Assembly (NCBI GenBank): GCA_025354865.1
Contig: JANXMB010000075.1
Span: 1 to 64,000, forward strand
Origin: Acetobacteraceae bacterium
GTDB taxonomy: Bacteria > Pseudomonadota > Alphaproteobacteria > Acetobacterales > Acetobacteraceae
Direction: 5' to 3'
DNA: 64,000 bases
The position numbers were made by a program, and so were the translations under genes. The notes under the pieces were generated by a model. That model saw only the letters and a program-made list of their open reading frames with translations, was not told the DNA's origin and made no database searches. Position 1 is the stretch's first letter. Each line of letters opens with the position of its first letter. Shown piece by piece: positions 25,047-35,100 of the stretch.

Positions 25047-26417
25047 TCAGACGGTCTCGTATTCGATGGGGAACATTTCGCAGGGGTCGGCGACGTCGGC
25101 AACATGGTATACGCTGAAACGATACACCGGCCCCACCTCGATATCCGAAGGCGAGAACGGGAACGCCATGTTGCCTTCTCGGCACAAGCGCCCCGGAAAA
25201 TCGGTGTGCAGCATGTTGGCGCGGGCAACGCCTAACACAGCGCTGGCCATTTCCTGGGATTGTTGACCGACGACTTCGATAACAAAACCGACCTCGTGCG
25301 GGATGGCGTCGCGCACCGGTTCGCGTTCCGCCATGACTCCGTCGCGGCCGTAGACCCGGAAACCCAACTTGTAACTATCGGGCGCCGCCCCGAATGCGGC
25401 GGCTTTCGTTGCTACCTCGGCCCGCACCGACTCCAGAAACGAATCGAGCCGCCCGATCAACAGCGGATCGCGGGTGCCGGCGATGCACAAGGCGCGATAA
25501 CCGGCGAGTTCCACCCCTTCCAGCTTGACGGTATACTGCTGCGCCGGCGTCCACTTCATGCCCGAAATCCGCACTGCTCGATCCGATATTGCATCGAATC
25601 GGCAGTCGGAGGTATCGAGCATGCCGCCCGGCTCGATATGATGGATCGGGCTGGCGTTCTCGTGCAGGGAATGGTTGGCGATCGACAACGGGGTGCAGCG
25701 GCGGATGGGATTGCACGGCTCGCATTCCATGTGATCCTCCCGCACTGTGACGAACAGCGAATCGTGGCCTTTCGGGATCGACGGGGTCGCGCCGCATTCC
25801 AGCATCTTGCCCGCATACCAAGCCGGCGCCGGGGGCAGTTGCGCGCGGATGCACATCGCGGCCCAGGGGGCGGGGTCGCTGCTGCGCCCGGCCAGCACCA
25901 CCTGTGCGCCATTGTCCAGCGCTTCGATGAACGGCTCCGGCCCCATCATGCCGACGATGCGGGTGGCGCGATCGACCACTTCGGCCGTCAGGTCGGGTCG
26001 ATGCGCCAGCGGATGGATGCCGCCGGCCGCGATGCGCCGTTTCAGGTCGGCGGCGGATTGTTCCGCGTGGATCAGCGCCATTTTGAAATGCAGCCCGTCC
26101 TCGCGCGCGATCTCGCGCACCATGCCGGCGACGAGTTGCAGATGCGGCTCCCCGCCCGCGCCGCCGCAGGTGCCGATGACCATCGGGATGCCCGCCTCGA
26201 TCGCCGCGTGCAGCATGAACCGCAGATCGCGCCGAATCGCGATGGGGGAGCAGAACGGCTTGCCCACACCCAAATAATGCGGCCCGGGATCGACGCTGCC
26301 GCCATCCACCCCGATCATGTCGGGCTTGCGCGCCATGCCGGCTTTCAGCGACGCCTCGGGGAACCCGTAACCCAGTATGGCACTGGTCGAGAGCAGGCGG
26401 ATTTCCTTGGCCGGCAT
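25047..26417 (-). CDS. AtuA-like (DUF1446) acyclic terpene utilisation protein, 456 aa
   Basis: A member of the DUF1446/AtuA family named from the citronellol/geraniol degradation cluster of Pseudomonas, though many members act outside terpene use. It has GYGFPEASLKAGMARKPDMI, DGGSVDPGPHYLG, VIGTCGGAGGEPHLQL, VLAGRSSDPAPWAAM and ECEPCNP. The 456 residues match the N-terminal long domain alone; DUF4387 is the separate partner. It is the first gene of the minus-strand operon 26417-21303, with its promoter in the divergent gap before the class II aldolase gene. Confidence 0.85.
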   Translation of the reverse strand: MPAKEIRLLSTSAILGYGFPEASLKAGMARKPDMIGVDGGSVDPGPHYLGVGKPFCSPIAIRRDLRFMLHAAIEAGIPMVIGTCGGAGGEPHLQLVAGMVREIAREDGLHFKMALIHAEQSAADLKRRIAAGGIHPLAHRPDLTAEVVDRATRIVGMMGPEPFIEALDNGAQVVLAGRSSDPAPWAAMCIRAQLPPAPAWYAGKMLECGATPSIPKGHDSLFVTVREDHMECEPCNPIRRCTPLSIANHSLHENASPIHHIEPGGMLDTSDCRFDAISDRAVRISGMKWTPAQQYTVKLEGVELAGYRALCIAGTRDPLLIGRLDSFLESVRAEVATKAAAFGAAPDSYKLGFRVYGRDGVMAEREPVRDAIPHEVGFVIEVVGQQSQEMASAVLGVARANMLHTDFPGRLCREGNMAFPFSPSDIEVGPVYRFSVYHVADVADPCEMFPIEYETV

Positions 26418-26540
26418 GGTCGTACTGTCTCCCCCTCGGATGGTGCGACACCACTACAACGTCCGGCCGGACCGGTCTAATATCGCTATGCTCGGCAATT
26501 CGATGTGGGCGAGCATCGCGACCGAATAGGGAGGAACACA

Positions 26541-27362
26541 ATGAACGCCTGCTTCTGCTGTCAGCCGAAAAATCTGGGTCGTCGCGCGCTTATGGCAAGC
26601 GCCGTAGCGGTCGTTGCGATGCCGGCGATGGGGCAAACCGTTCCGGCTTCGGGCGGTCCTGTCGATGCCGCCGTCATCGAGGATCTCGTGGCCGGCAACC
26701 GCATTCTTTACGATCAGAACGTGGTCGATGGCTTCGGCCATATCAGCGTGCGCCACCCCAAGGATCCCAACCGCTATCTGCTGTCCAAAAGCATGGCGCC
26801 GGCTTTGGTAACGGCCGACGACATTATCGAATACGATCTGGACAGCAATCCGGTGAACGCCAACGGGCGGACGTCGTATCTGGAACGTTTCATTCACGGC
26901 GAGATCTACAAAATTCGGCCCGACGTGATGTCGGTGGTGCACAGCCACTCCGCCGGGGTGATCCCGTTCGCCGATACGGCGGTTCCGTTGCGCCCGATGA
27001 ACCATATTTCCAGCTTCCTCGGCGATGGCGTGCCGGTGTTCGAAATCCGCACCGCCGGCGGCCCCGCAACCGACATGCTCATTCGCAACGCCGCCCTCGG
27101 CAAAGCCCTCGCCGCTCGGCTCGGCACGCATTCGGTCATGCTGATGCGCGGGCATGGGTCGGTGGTCGCCGCCCGATCCATCAAAGATGCGGTGTTTCGG
27201 GCGATCTACACGGAAGTCAACGCCCGCATGCAGGCGGAGGCGATGCGCCTCGGCAAGCCCGAATTCCTGAACGCCGAGGAAGCGGCGGCGGCGACCAAAA
27301 GCAACGAAGCATTGGTCGGCCGCCCGTGGGAACTATGGAAACGCCGAGCGATGGGGAAGTAA
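26541..27362 (+). CDS. Exported class II aldolase/adducin-domain protein, 273 aa
   Basis: The aldolase-II fold carries zinc ligands in VVHSHSAGVIPFA (HxH) and MRGHGSVVAA, plus NVVDGFGHISVRHP near the N-terminus. Residues 1-38 look like a signal peptide with a twin-Arg-like start (GRRALMASAVAVVAMPAMG), which is unusual because most class II aldolases are cytoplasmic; the product may act in the periplasm. The start at 26541 has a strong GGAGGAA box. It is divergent from the AtuA operon and convergent with MmgE/PrpD, so it may belong to the same pathway. Confidence 0.82.
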   Translation: MNACFCCQPKNLGRRALMASAVAVVAMPAMGQTVPASGGPVDAAVIEDLVAGNRILYDQNVVDGFGHISVRHPKDPNRYLLSKSMAPALVTADDIIEYDLDSNPVNANGRTSYLERFIHGEIYKIRPDVMSVVHSHSAGVIPFADTAVPLRPMNHISSFLGDGVPVFEIRTAGGPATDMLIRNAALGKALAARLGTHSVMLMRGHGSVVAARSIKDAVFRAIYTEVNARMQAEAMRLGKPEFLNAEEAAAATKSNEALVGRPWELWKRRAMGK

Positions 27363-27376
27363 GCGGGGATAGCGGT

Positions 27377-28732
27377 TTACGCCGACGCGCGCGACAATTC
27401 GCCCGCGTCGGCCAGCGCCCCAATGCCCCAGGTTTTGCCGACCAACTCGGTTGTGCGGACGGCGCCGACGATCGGTTCCGCCATATCGACGAATTTCCGT
27501 TCCAGATCGGCGTCGGTCATCGGATTGGTCGCGCTGCCGATGCAATGATCGATCGCGCATCGATATTCGGTGCCATCGCGCATCGTCAGCGTGACCGCCG
27601 TGGCATCCGACGCCAGCGCCGGGTTCAGTACCGCTTCCACCTTGTCCTGAAACGCCATCAGCACGGGATCGCGCACCGCCGTTTCGGTATCCATATCGGC
27701 AATGCGCGCGGTGCCACGCACAAAGGCCACCGCGACCCAATGATGCAGGCTGACATGGGCCTGCAACTCGTCCTTGGGATTGCGATTGTTGCACAAGGCC
27801 ATCGTGCCCGGCGATCCCTGAATATCGACCCGCGCGATCGCGTCGACGACAATGGCGTTTTCGCGGCGGAGTTGCAGACACGCATCGATAATGGGCTGGA
27901 TCACGATGCCGCAGGGATAGGCTTTATAGGTGTTGCTCAGGAGCTCGAACCGCGAACCCAGGTCGCCGGCCAGCGCGTCGAGGTCGGGGGTTTCGCAGAA
28001 CACCGTCAGGTAGCCGTACTTGCCCTCCAACGCGACGGGGGATGCGGTGAAGCCGCGTTCGGCCATGATGGCGGCGCGCAGCCCGACCGGCGCACCCTGC
28101 GCGGGCATCATCGACGCCTGCATGCTGCCGTGCATGGCGCGAAAACCCGACGCCTGCGACAGGGCAATGCCCATCGCCCAGCGCATTTGTTCCGTATTCA
28201 ATTTCAGCAGCCGGCCGACGGCGGCGACAGCGCCGAACCCGCCGGTAATGCCGGTGCCGGACCATGCCATCGATCCTTTCGCGGGCGGCACGGAAATGCC
28301 TTTGCACAAGCGGCATTCCAGCTCCACCCCCAGGGCAAAAGCGGTGAGCAGATCTTCGCCCGACACCGCGCGCAGTTCCGCCAGCGCCAGCACGGCGGCG
28401 GCGACCGGGCCGGAGGGATGCACCACCGCCTGCGCATGGGTGTCGTCGAAACTGTATATACTGGAGGCAAAAGCGTTGATCAGCGCGGCGTGCAAGACAT
28501 CGGCCTTGCGTCCGCGCGCGTACAGCGTCGCCTGCTGCGGACCGGCGAAAGCTGCGAGGATTTTATCCGCGCGATCGACGATCTCGTGCCGCGCCCCGCC
28601 GATGGTGCAGCCGACGATATTGAACAGGGATCGCAACGCTTCGTGCCGCACCCGGGCGGGCAGTTCCCCCGCCGCCGCAGACACCGCATACGCCGCAAGC
28701 CGCGCGGTTATTTCGCTTTCGCCGAACGCCAT
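27377..28732 (-). CDS. MmgE/PrpD-family protein, 451 aa
   Basis: Related to 2-methylcitrate dehydratase and cis-aconitate decarboxylase. It shows the N-terminal helical domain (ALRSLFNIVGCTIGG), FDDTHAQAVVHPSGPVAAAVLALAE (the family FDD-x-H-P-G segment), GSMAWSGTGITGGFGAVAAVG and YKAYPCGIVIQPIIDA. The length is normal. The substrate is unknown; with the CoA-transferase and lyase it suggests handling of a branched di- or tricarboxylic acid. The start at 28732 (MAFGESEI) is the family-like start. Confidence 0.87.
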   Translation of the reverse strand: MAFGESEITARLAAYAVSAAAGELPARVRHEALRSLFNIVGCTIGGARHEIVDRADKILAAFAGPQQATLYARGRKADVLHAALINAFASSIYSFDDTHAQAVVHPSGPVAAAVLALAELRAVSGEDLLTAFALGVELECRLCKGISVPPAKGSMAWSGTGITGGFGAVAAVGRLLKLNTEQMRWAMGIALSQASGFRAMHGSMQASMMPAQGAPVGLRAAIMAERGFTASPVALEGKYGYLTVFCETPDLDALAGDLGSRFELLSNTYKAYPCGIVIQPIIDACLQLRRENAIVVDAIARVDIQGSPGTMALCNNRNPKDELQAHVSLHHWVAVAFVRGTARIADMDTETAVRDPVLMAFQDKVEAVLNPALASDATAVTLTMRDGTEYRCAIDHCIGSATNPMTDADLERKFVDMAEPIVGAVRTTELVGKTWGIGALADAGELSRASA

Positions 28733-28763
28733 GGTTCCGTCCCCCCCCGTTTCGACCCCCGGA

Positions 28764-29546
28764 TTAAAGCGAGCGTGTGGCCCCGCCGTCGATATCAACG
28801 ATCGACCCTTGGATGAAATCGGCTTTATCGGATGCGAGGAACGCCGTCAGCGCCCCGATTTCGTCCGGGCGGCCGACGCGCGCGGTTTTATGCGCGACCA
28901 GCAGATGTTGCACGGCGGCTTCCCGGCTCAGGCCGCGATCCTGCATCGTTCGTTCCACATTGCGCGCAAATCGATCTGTTTCGATAAGGCCCGGGTTGAT
29001 CGCGTTGACCCGAACCCCGTGTTCGACGCCGATATCGGCCATCGCCTTGGTGAAATTCAAAATCGCGATATTCACCGACCCGCCGATCGTAAACTCGGCC
29101 GCGCCTGAGCGGGATCCAATCCCGACAATATTGACAATCGAGCCTTTGGTTGCCCGCAAATGCGGCCAAGCGGCGCGGGTCATGCGGACATAGCCGTGGA
29201 ATTTCAGGGCGAATCCGTCCTGCCAATCGTCTTCGGTCAAGGCGAAGAAATCGGCCCGCTTGGTGGCGCCGGCATTGTTCACCACCAGATCGAGCCGCCC
29301 GAACGCGGCGATCGCGGCAGCCACGGCTTTATCGCCGGCATCCGGGGCGCGTAAATCCGCCGTGTGGACGTGGGTTTGCACGGACGCATTGCCCAGGCCG
29401 GTGGCGACTTCGCGCATTTTGGCTTCGTCGCGGGCGACAAGACAAATGTCCATACCTTCGCGGGCAAGCTCGGCGCAGATCGCCGCGCCGATGCCGCGAC
29501 TGGCACCGGTTACCAGCGCAACCTTCCCGCTCAGACCCAAATCCAT
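28764..29546 (-). CDS. SDR-family protein lacking the catalytic Tyr and Lys, 260 aa
   Basis: The cofactor motif TGASRGIG (13-20), NNAG (90-93), INPGLIETDRF and a final SIVDIDGGATRSL define a classical SDR. The active-site segment reads SRSGAAEFTIGGSVNIAILN, and aligning it from the following helix puts Gly where Tyr and Asn where Lys normally stand (near residues 156-160). The protein may therefore be a non-oxidoreductase paralogue, or use another mechanism. It is followed by MmgE/PrpD on the same strand after 31 bp. Confidence 0.85.
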   Translation of the reverse strand: MDLGLSGKVALVTGASRGIGAAICAELAREGMDICLVARDEAKMREVATGLGNASVQTHVHTADLRAPDAGDKAVAAAIAAFGRLDLVVNNAGATKRADFFALTEDDWQDGFALKFHGYVRMTRAAWPHLRATKGSIVNIVGIGSRSGAAEFTIGGSVNIAILNFTKAMADIGVEHGVRVNAINPGLIETDRFARNVERTMQDRGLSREAAVQHLLVAHKTARVGRPDEIGALTAFLASDKADFIQGSIVDIDGGATRSL

Positions 29547-29708
29547 CGTCGATTCCTCGCTTATTTCCGCTCGCCCGATACTGCCCGCATCGCGGCGGAA
29601 CCGCAAACCGGCCGATGTCGAATAATGAACAATAATCCACAAGTCCCGACTAGTCAGGCGGGAGCGAATCCTGTATTGGCGATAGGCAATCTGTTGGGGT
29701 AAAACATA

Positions 29709-30188
29709 ATGGCAGACGACATACTGGGCTTAACTGCCCAAATCGTAAGCGCACACGTACAACGCAATCCGGTCGCGGTCGATGCGCTGACGACGCTGAT
29801 CCGGGAAGTCCATGCAACGCTCGCTGCACTCGGCGATGCGCCCGCACACTCCAGCCGGGTTGTCGCCGCACGCGATGTCGAACCCGAAGCCAAAGCCGTT
29901 TCGGCATCGCAGCCCGCGGTGCCGATCACCAAATCGGTGTTCAACGACCACATCGTCTGCCTGGAAGACGGCAAGAAGATGACCATGTTGAAGCGTCATT
30001 TGATGACCGAACACAACATGACGGTCGATCAATACCGATCGAAGTGGGGCCTGCCGTCGAACTATCCGACGGTTGCGCCGGCGTACGCGTTGACACGTTC
30101 CAATCTCGCAAAGAAGATGGGACTCGGGCGCGCCGCCCAACCGAAACGCGGCGGACGCAAAGCCGGACCGCGCCGCTCGGCCGACTGA
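29709..30188 (+). CDS. mucR: MucR/Ros-family zinc-finger regulator, 159 aa
   Basis: A global regulator family of alphaproteobacteria controlling exopolysaccharide, motility and cell-cycle genes. The core is VCLEDGKKMTMLKRHLMTEH (zinc-finger-like), followed by NMTVDQYRSKWGLPSNYP and VAPAYALTRSNLAKKMGLG, the near-invariant MucR signature. The tail is basic (KRGGRKAGPRRS). The N-terminal about 60 residues (DDILGLTAQIVSAHVQRN) form the oligomerisation region. The 162-bp gap upstream is A/T-rich, as expected for an autoregulated mucR. Genomes often carry several copies; the specific name is by family only. Confidence 0.93.
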   Translation: MADDILGLTAQIVSAHVQRNPVAVDALTTLIREVHATLAALGDAPAHSSRVVAARDVEPEAKAVSASQPAVPITKSVFNDHIVCLEDGKKMTMLKRHLMTEHNMTVDQYRSKWGLPSNYPTVAPAYALTRSNLAKKMGLGRAAQPKRGGRKAGPRRSAD

Positions 30189-30198
30189 AAGAAGCGAA

Positions 30199-30228
30199 CG
30201 GTCCTGACCCAGGGGTGAGTCAGGACCG
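30199..30228. terminator. Hairpin between mucR and the convergent hydratase gene
   Basis: Perfect 10-bp arms, CGGTCCTGAC (30199-30208) and GTCAGGACCG (30219-30228), enclose a 10-nt loop. It lies between convergent genes. No clear T-run follows, but location and strength fit a bidirectional terminator. Confidence 0.6.
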
Positions 30229-30258
30229 GTCCGCCAAGTCGAACGAACGCCGTGGCTT

Positions 30259-31059
30259 TCACCGACCCGCAAACGGACGCGGCTTCCGCTTTTCCTTGAA
30301 CGCCAGCGCCGCTTCGTGGAAATCCTCGGTCAAATACAACTTCATCGGCGCCATCTGGAACGCGGCTTCGCGGGTATATTGTGCCAAGGTGAAACGACGC
30401 GTCCGCACCGTCGCCCGCACCGACAGCGGCGGATTGGATGCCACCTGCTCCGCCATCTCCATCGCCACATCCATGACCTTGCCCTGCGGCGCCAGACGAT
30501 TGACGACATTGGCAGCATGCGCTTCCTCGGCCGTGAAATAGCGCCCGGTCAGCGCGACCTCGTCGCCGAACGCACCGGCGTTGCGGAAATGAAACTGCGC
30601 CCAATGCTTCGCCGCACCCAATCCGCGCGACGTTTCGGTCAATTGCAACCGCGTTCCCGCTTCCGCAACGATCAAATCGCAATCCAACATCATCCCGAGA
30701 CCCAGCCCCAGCACATAGCCGTGCACCGCGCAGATCACCGGCTTATAGTTGACCGATTGAGTCAAAAGATCGCCCGAATTGGCCCCGTGCCCCTGCGGGC
30801 CGCCCAGACGCTCGAACTCCTCGCGAGAGCGTAACTGCCGTTGCAACACGTCCGCACCGCTGCAGAACGCTCGGCCGCGACCGCACAAAATCGCCACCCA
30901 GGCATCCGGATCGGCATCGAACCGGCGCATCGCCGCGATCAACTGGCGCACGACCTCGTCGCTGACAGCGTTCAGCTTCTCCGGTCGGTTCATTGCAATG
31001 ATCGCGATACGATCTTTGCACGAATATTCGACATATTCCCGGTCGTCGGTGTCGGCCAT
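30259..31059 (-). CDS. Enoyl-CoA hydratase/isomerase-family protein, 266 aa
   Basis: A crotonase-fold enzyme. RPEKLNAVSDEVV is the N-terminal CoA-contact motif, GRAFCSGADV is the first oxyanion-hole strand, and GYVLGLGLGMMLDCDLIVA is the second. LTETSRGLGAAKHW covers the second catalytic position. The length is normal for soluble crotonases. Hydratase, isomerase or hydrolase activity cannot be told apart from the sequence. It is divergent from a second crotonase at 31137 across 77 bp, which suggests joint control. Confidence 0.88.
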   Translation of the reverse strand: MADTDDREYVEYSCKDRIAIIAMNRPEKLNAVSDEVVRQLIAAMRRFDADPDAWVAILCGRGRAFCSGADVLQRQLRSREEFERLGGPQGHGANSGDLLTQSVNYKPVICAVHGYVLGLGLGMMLDCDLIVAEAGTRLQLTETSRGLGAAKHWAQFHFRNAGAFGDEVALTGRYFTAEEAHAANVVNRLAPQGKVMDVAMEMAEQVASNPPLSVRATVRTRRFTLAQYTREAAFQMAPMKLYLTEDFHEAALAFKEKRKPRPFAGR

Positions 31060-31136
31060 GGTTTTTCCTCCGGCATTTTGCCGTTGCAGATTTAGCCGCT
31101 AGCGTGGGGGGACGCAAAAAACGGAGGAAACCGAAG

Positions 31137-31925
31137 ATGCCGCTGCTCTGCGAAAAACGCGGTCAGGTCGCCATTCTGACGCTCAGCCGGCCGGAAGCGC
31201 GCAATGCCTGGTGCGATGCCTACAACGAAGGTTTCATCGAATGGCTCCCGAAATTGGAGGCCGATAAAGAGATCCGCTGCGTCGTGCTGACCGGCGACCC
31301 GGCGGGCAATGCCTTCAGTGCCGGTGCCGATTTGAAGAACCCGATGACCCATGCACACGCCTCGATGGCCGATTTCCTGGACGAATTGCCGGAACGGCGG
31401 CGGCGCAGTGCCATCGCCTTGGTGACCGATTTTGCCAAGCCCATCGTCGCAGCGGTCAACGGCTATGCGATCGGCATCGGCTGCATCGTTACTTATTGTT
31501 GCGATATGATCGTGGCCTCGGAACGGGCGGAGTGGCGTCTACCGCAAAGCCGCCTGGGCATCATGCCGGCGCAGGGCGGTTCGGTGCGGGTCGCCCGCTG
31601 GGTCGGCAAGGGCATGGCCGCGCGCCTCGCCTTCGGGTTCCCGCTGCCGGCCGAGGAAGCCTACCGCATCGGCCTTGCGCAATGGCTGGTGCCGCCGGAA
31701 CAACTGATGGAAAAGGCGATGGAGGTCGCGCTGCACATCTGCGACCAGCCGCCACTGGCGGTGCGGGTGACCAAGGAGTCGTTGCGATCCGGCCTCGATA
31801 GTCCGTTGCCCGAGGCGGTGCTGGCCGATCTGTATCGGTTCGCCGTGTTGGAAATGACGGAAGACCGAGCAGAGAGCCATCGGGCATGGAGGGAGAGGCG
31901 GCAGCCGACGTTCGAGGGGCGGTAA
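31137..31925 (+). CDS. Enoyl-CoA hydratase/isomerase-family protein, 262 aa
   Basis: A second crotonase. LSRPEARNAWCDAYNEGFIE is the N-terminal motif, GNAFSAGADLKNP the first oxyanion strand and NGYAIGIGCIVTYCCDMIVAS the second. WRLPQSRLGIMPAQGGSVRV carries the usual second catalytic region. It has a clear GGAGG box 9 bp before ATG 31137. It differs enough from the copy at 30259 to have a separate substrate. It is the last gene before the giant secreted protein. Confidence 0.88.
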   Translation: MPLLCEKRGQVAILTLSRPEARNAWCDAYNEGFIEWLPKLEADKEIRCVVLTGDPAGNAFSAGADLKNPMTHAHASMADFLDELPERRRRSAIALVTDFAKPIVAAVNGYAIGIGCIVTYCCDMIVASERAEWRLPQSRLGIMPAQGGSVRVARWVGKGMAARLAFGFPLPAEEAYRIGLAQWLVPPEQLMEKAMEVALHICDQPPLAVRVTKESLRSGLDSPLPEAVLADLYRFAVLEMTEDRAESHRAWRERRQPTFEGR

Positions 31926-32146
31926 GCGACGCCCGCCCGGCCGAAACGACCGGGTTAACCGTTTGTTAACAGACCCCCGGTTTGTTCCCTGAAATAACCG
32001 AAAAATCGGCTCCTGCACACCGGGGCGTAAACCTTTTGTAAACCTTTGGCTGCCAGACTTGCCCTCGGCCGGTAAAAGGCGAGCGCACCCGAAGCGGGGC
32101 GGTCGTCGATGCCGGGAAAATTTCGCCAGGCAAGGAAAACCGCACC
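31926..32146. promoter_or_regulatory. Leader region of the giant-protein operon with paired 6-mers
   Basis: A locally A/T-richer 221-bp gap. GTTAAC occurs at 31954 and 31965, and GTAAAC at 32027 and 32038, each pair exactly 11 bp apart, about one helical turn. A small hairpin CCGA-AAAA-TCGG lies at 31998-32009. A CAAGGAAAA box precedes ATG 32147. Regulator sites are an inference; no clean -35/-10 pair was found. Confidence 0.45.
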
Positions 32147-35100
32147 ATGGCAACCATGACGATCGCACAGGCTCTGCTGTCCAACGCTACCGGAATCGTT
32201 ATCGCCGATACCCCCGCCAATATCGGCGCGGCATTGTCCAACGCATCGCTGGTCGCGCGGGTCGCCCAGTTCGGTATGAATGCCAATGGCGCCGCCTGGG
32301 CGTCGCTCGCGACCCAGTTGGCCACTCTTGGCGGCCGTTTCAGCACCAACGGATTTCGCCTGACGGTCCGCGATTCCGTTGCCATGCTGACCGATCCGGC
32401 CAATGCGGACGGTGTCGGCTTAGGCGGGGCGATTGCGGTGTTCGATACCGCCGACCACCTGCTGGCGATCGCGGGGTCGCCGTTGGCGGTGCGGGCGAGC
32501 AGCACGTTGCTGTCCACCAGTGCCAGCCTGACGCTGGCGCAGTTGATTACCCTCGAAAGCGAAAGCGCGTTTTCCGTGCGGCCGGGGCAAAGCATTACGC
32601 TGGCCGATTCCGCCGCGAACCTGCTGGCATTGACGGCGGGGCAAAACCGCCCGTCGATCAAAGCGTTCACGGTCGCCGTCGGGTCCACCACCGATCTCGC
32701 CGGCGCTGCAGCTTTGCAGGCGCTGCAACATTTCTCGGTCGGTTCCGGCGTCACGCTGACCGTCGCCGGTTCGGTTGCGAGCATGACCGATCCGTCCGTT
32801 GCCGGCACTTTGGCCACGTATGCGGCGATGCCGGGCTTTGCGATTTCGGTGAACGACACCTTGGCGACGTTGCAGGCCAATGCTGGAGCGATCGCCGCAT
32901 TGGCCCAGAATGTCGCCGGTTTGCGCATCGCTATGACCGATTTCCAGACCTTGAGCGTGGCACAATTGAACACCGCCGCCGCGTTGCCGCATTTCTCCAT
33001 CGCCCCCGGCGGCGCCGTATTCGTGTCCGATTCCGTTCCCAATCTGCTCGGCTTGTCGCCCTCGGTGGCAGCCCTCGCAGCGGCGATCGGTCCGAACCAG
33101 AACAGCACCGTCGATCTCTCGCAACTCGCAACATTGGTGGCGCTGCCCAATTTCGATCGCGGCGGCCGAGCGCTGGTCGTTCAAGATACGCTGGCGCATT
33201 TCGCCGCCCTGACGGCGAATGAGCAAGCAGCGACCTCCGACGTCGTGGTCATGGACAGCGTGGCGCATTTGTTGGCGGCGACGGCCATGCCCGCTGGCAC
33301 GACGGGCGTCGTCGCGCTGCTGGATAGCGCCGTCTACACCGCCGCGCAGGCGCAGGCGCTGCTGGGTCTGGCCGGCACGCTGTCGCTGGTTGCATCCGGT
33401 AGCGCAACGACGCTGCAAATCTCCGACACCACAGCCCATCTGACCGCCGCCAGCGCGACGCTGGCGATGCTGGAGGCCGATGGACCGGTCACCGTCACCG
33501 CAACCGATGGCGGTCCGCTGCCGGGTTCGGTGATCTCGGCGGCCATCGCGGCCAGTTTGGTAACCGCTGCCACCGGGATTCTGGTGTCCGATACCGGCGC
33601 CGCATTGTCGGCCCTCGCGGGGCAAATTTTCGGCCGTGGGTTTGCGTCGATTACCGTCGCGTCCGGGGTGTTTGCCGGGACGGCGGCGCAATTGCTCGAC
33701 CCGACGCTGCATTTCGGCGTGCAGTCGAACAATAGTTCGGGCGGAGGCACGCTGGTGTCGTTCGGCGCCAGTATCGGTGCCAGTGCGCAACTGATCGGCA
33801 ACACAACGGCCAGCGTCGCGCAATTGACCGCGCTGTCGATCCTGCCGAATTTCGCGCTGGCCCCCAGTGCGACGTTGACCGTTACCGATACGATCGCCGC
33901 GCTGGCCGGAGCATCCGCCCTGGTCGGCGGTTTCGCCACCTCGGTGCAGGTCGGCGATTCCGAAACCGTCGTCGCGTCCACCGCCGCCGCGCTCGCCAGC
34001 ATCCGGACCGCCATCGGCAGCGGCCATTTCAGCCTGAACGGCCATGTCGTTACGGTTGCCGACGACGCCGCCAACATCGTCGATCCCGCCAACGCTGCCG
34101 GCATCGCCCTGGCCGGCGCCGTCGTGCTGTCGGTGCCCTCGATCGCCAATGCCGCCCAGGCCGCCACCCTGTTGGGCTTGGGCCGATTGTTCTCGGTCAA
34201 CGGCATGGGATTGACGATCGTCGATACCGCCGGCCACCTCGCGACGCTGGCGGGTTCGGCAACGACCTTGAACGGCTGGGGCGCGCAGGTGCAGCTCGCC
34301 ACCGACGCCACGCTGTCGGTCGCCAATGCGCAGACGCTGGCCGGCTTCACCGGGTTCTCGGTCGGTAGCCACCATCTGACCTTGTCCGACACCGCCGCCA
34401 ACCTGCTGGCCGGCGGCGCGGCGGGCGTGGAGGCGATTGCCAGCGCCACGCAATTGAGCCAACCCGCCACCGTCTCGATTGCCGGCGCGATCGCGCTGCT
34501 GGGGCTGCGCGGGTTCTCCGCCAACGGGCAGGCAACGATTGTTGCCGACACCCCCGCGCATCTGGCCGCCCTGCCCGACGCGGTGGCCGCACTGGCAACG
34601 TCCGAAACCATTGTCGCCCGCACCGAGGGCAATGCCGCCGACTACACCCTGAATGCCGCGCAATTCGCGGTGCTCGCCGCGATGCCGCATCTGAGCATGG
34701 CCGGATTCGCCGGCAGCATCGTGCTGTCCGACACGGCGGCGACCTTGGCCGGGCTGGCGACGACATTCGCCAACGCGCCGAACGGGTCATTGCCGACGCA
34801 TACCGTGCCGACACTTTCGGCCGATGCCAGGGTTTCGGCGACGACCGCCACGGTGCTGGCGCATCTGGCGAATTTCGGCCTCGGCGGGCACAGCCTGACC
34901 CTGCGCGACACCCCGACCAACCTCCTGTCCGGCGACATGGCCGGCGGGATCGCGATCGCCACCACCACCGGCATCGACGCGCCGACGTCCGTGAACGCGG
35001 CCACGGCCACCAGCCTCGCGGCGCTGCACGGCTTCGCCGCCAACCCAAACCCCCTCACCATCGCCGACACCCCCGCAGCACTCCTCGGCCTGTCCCCCGC

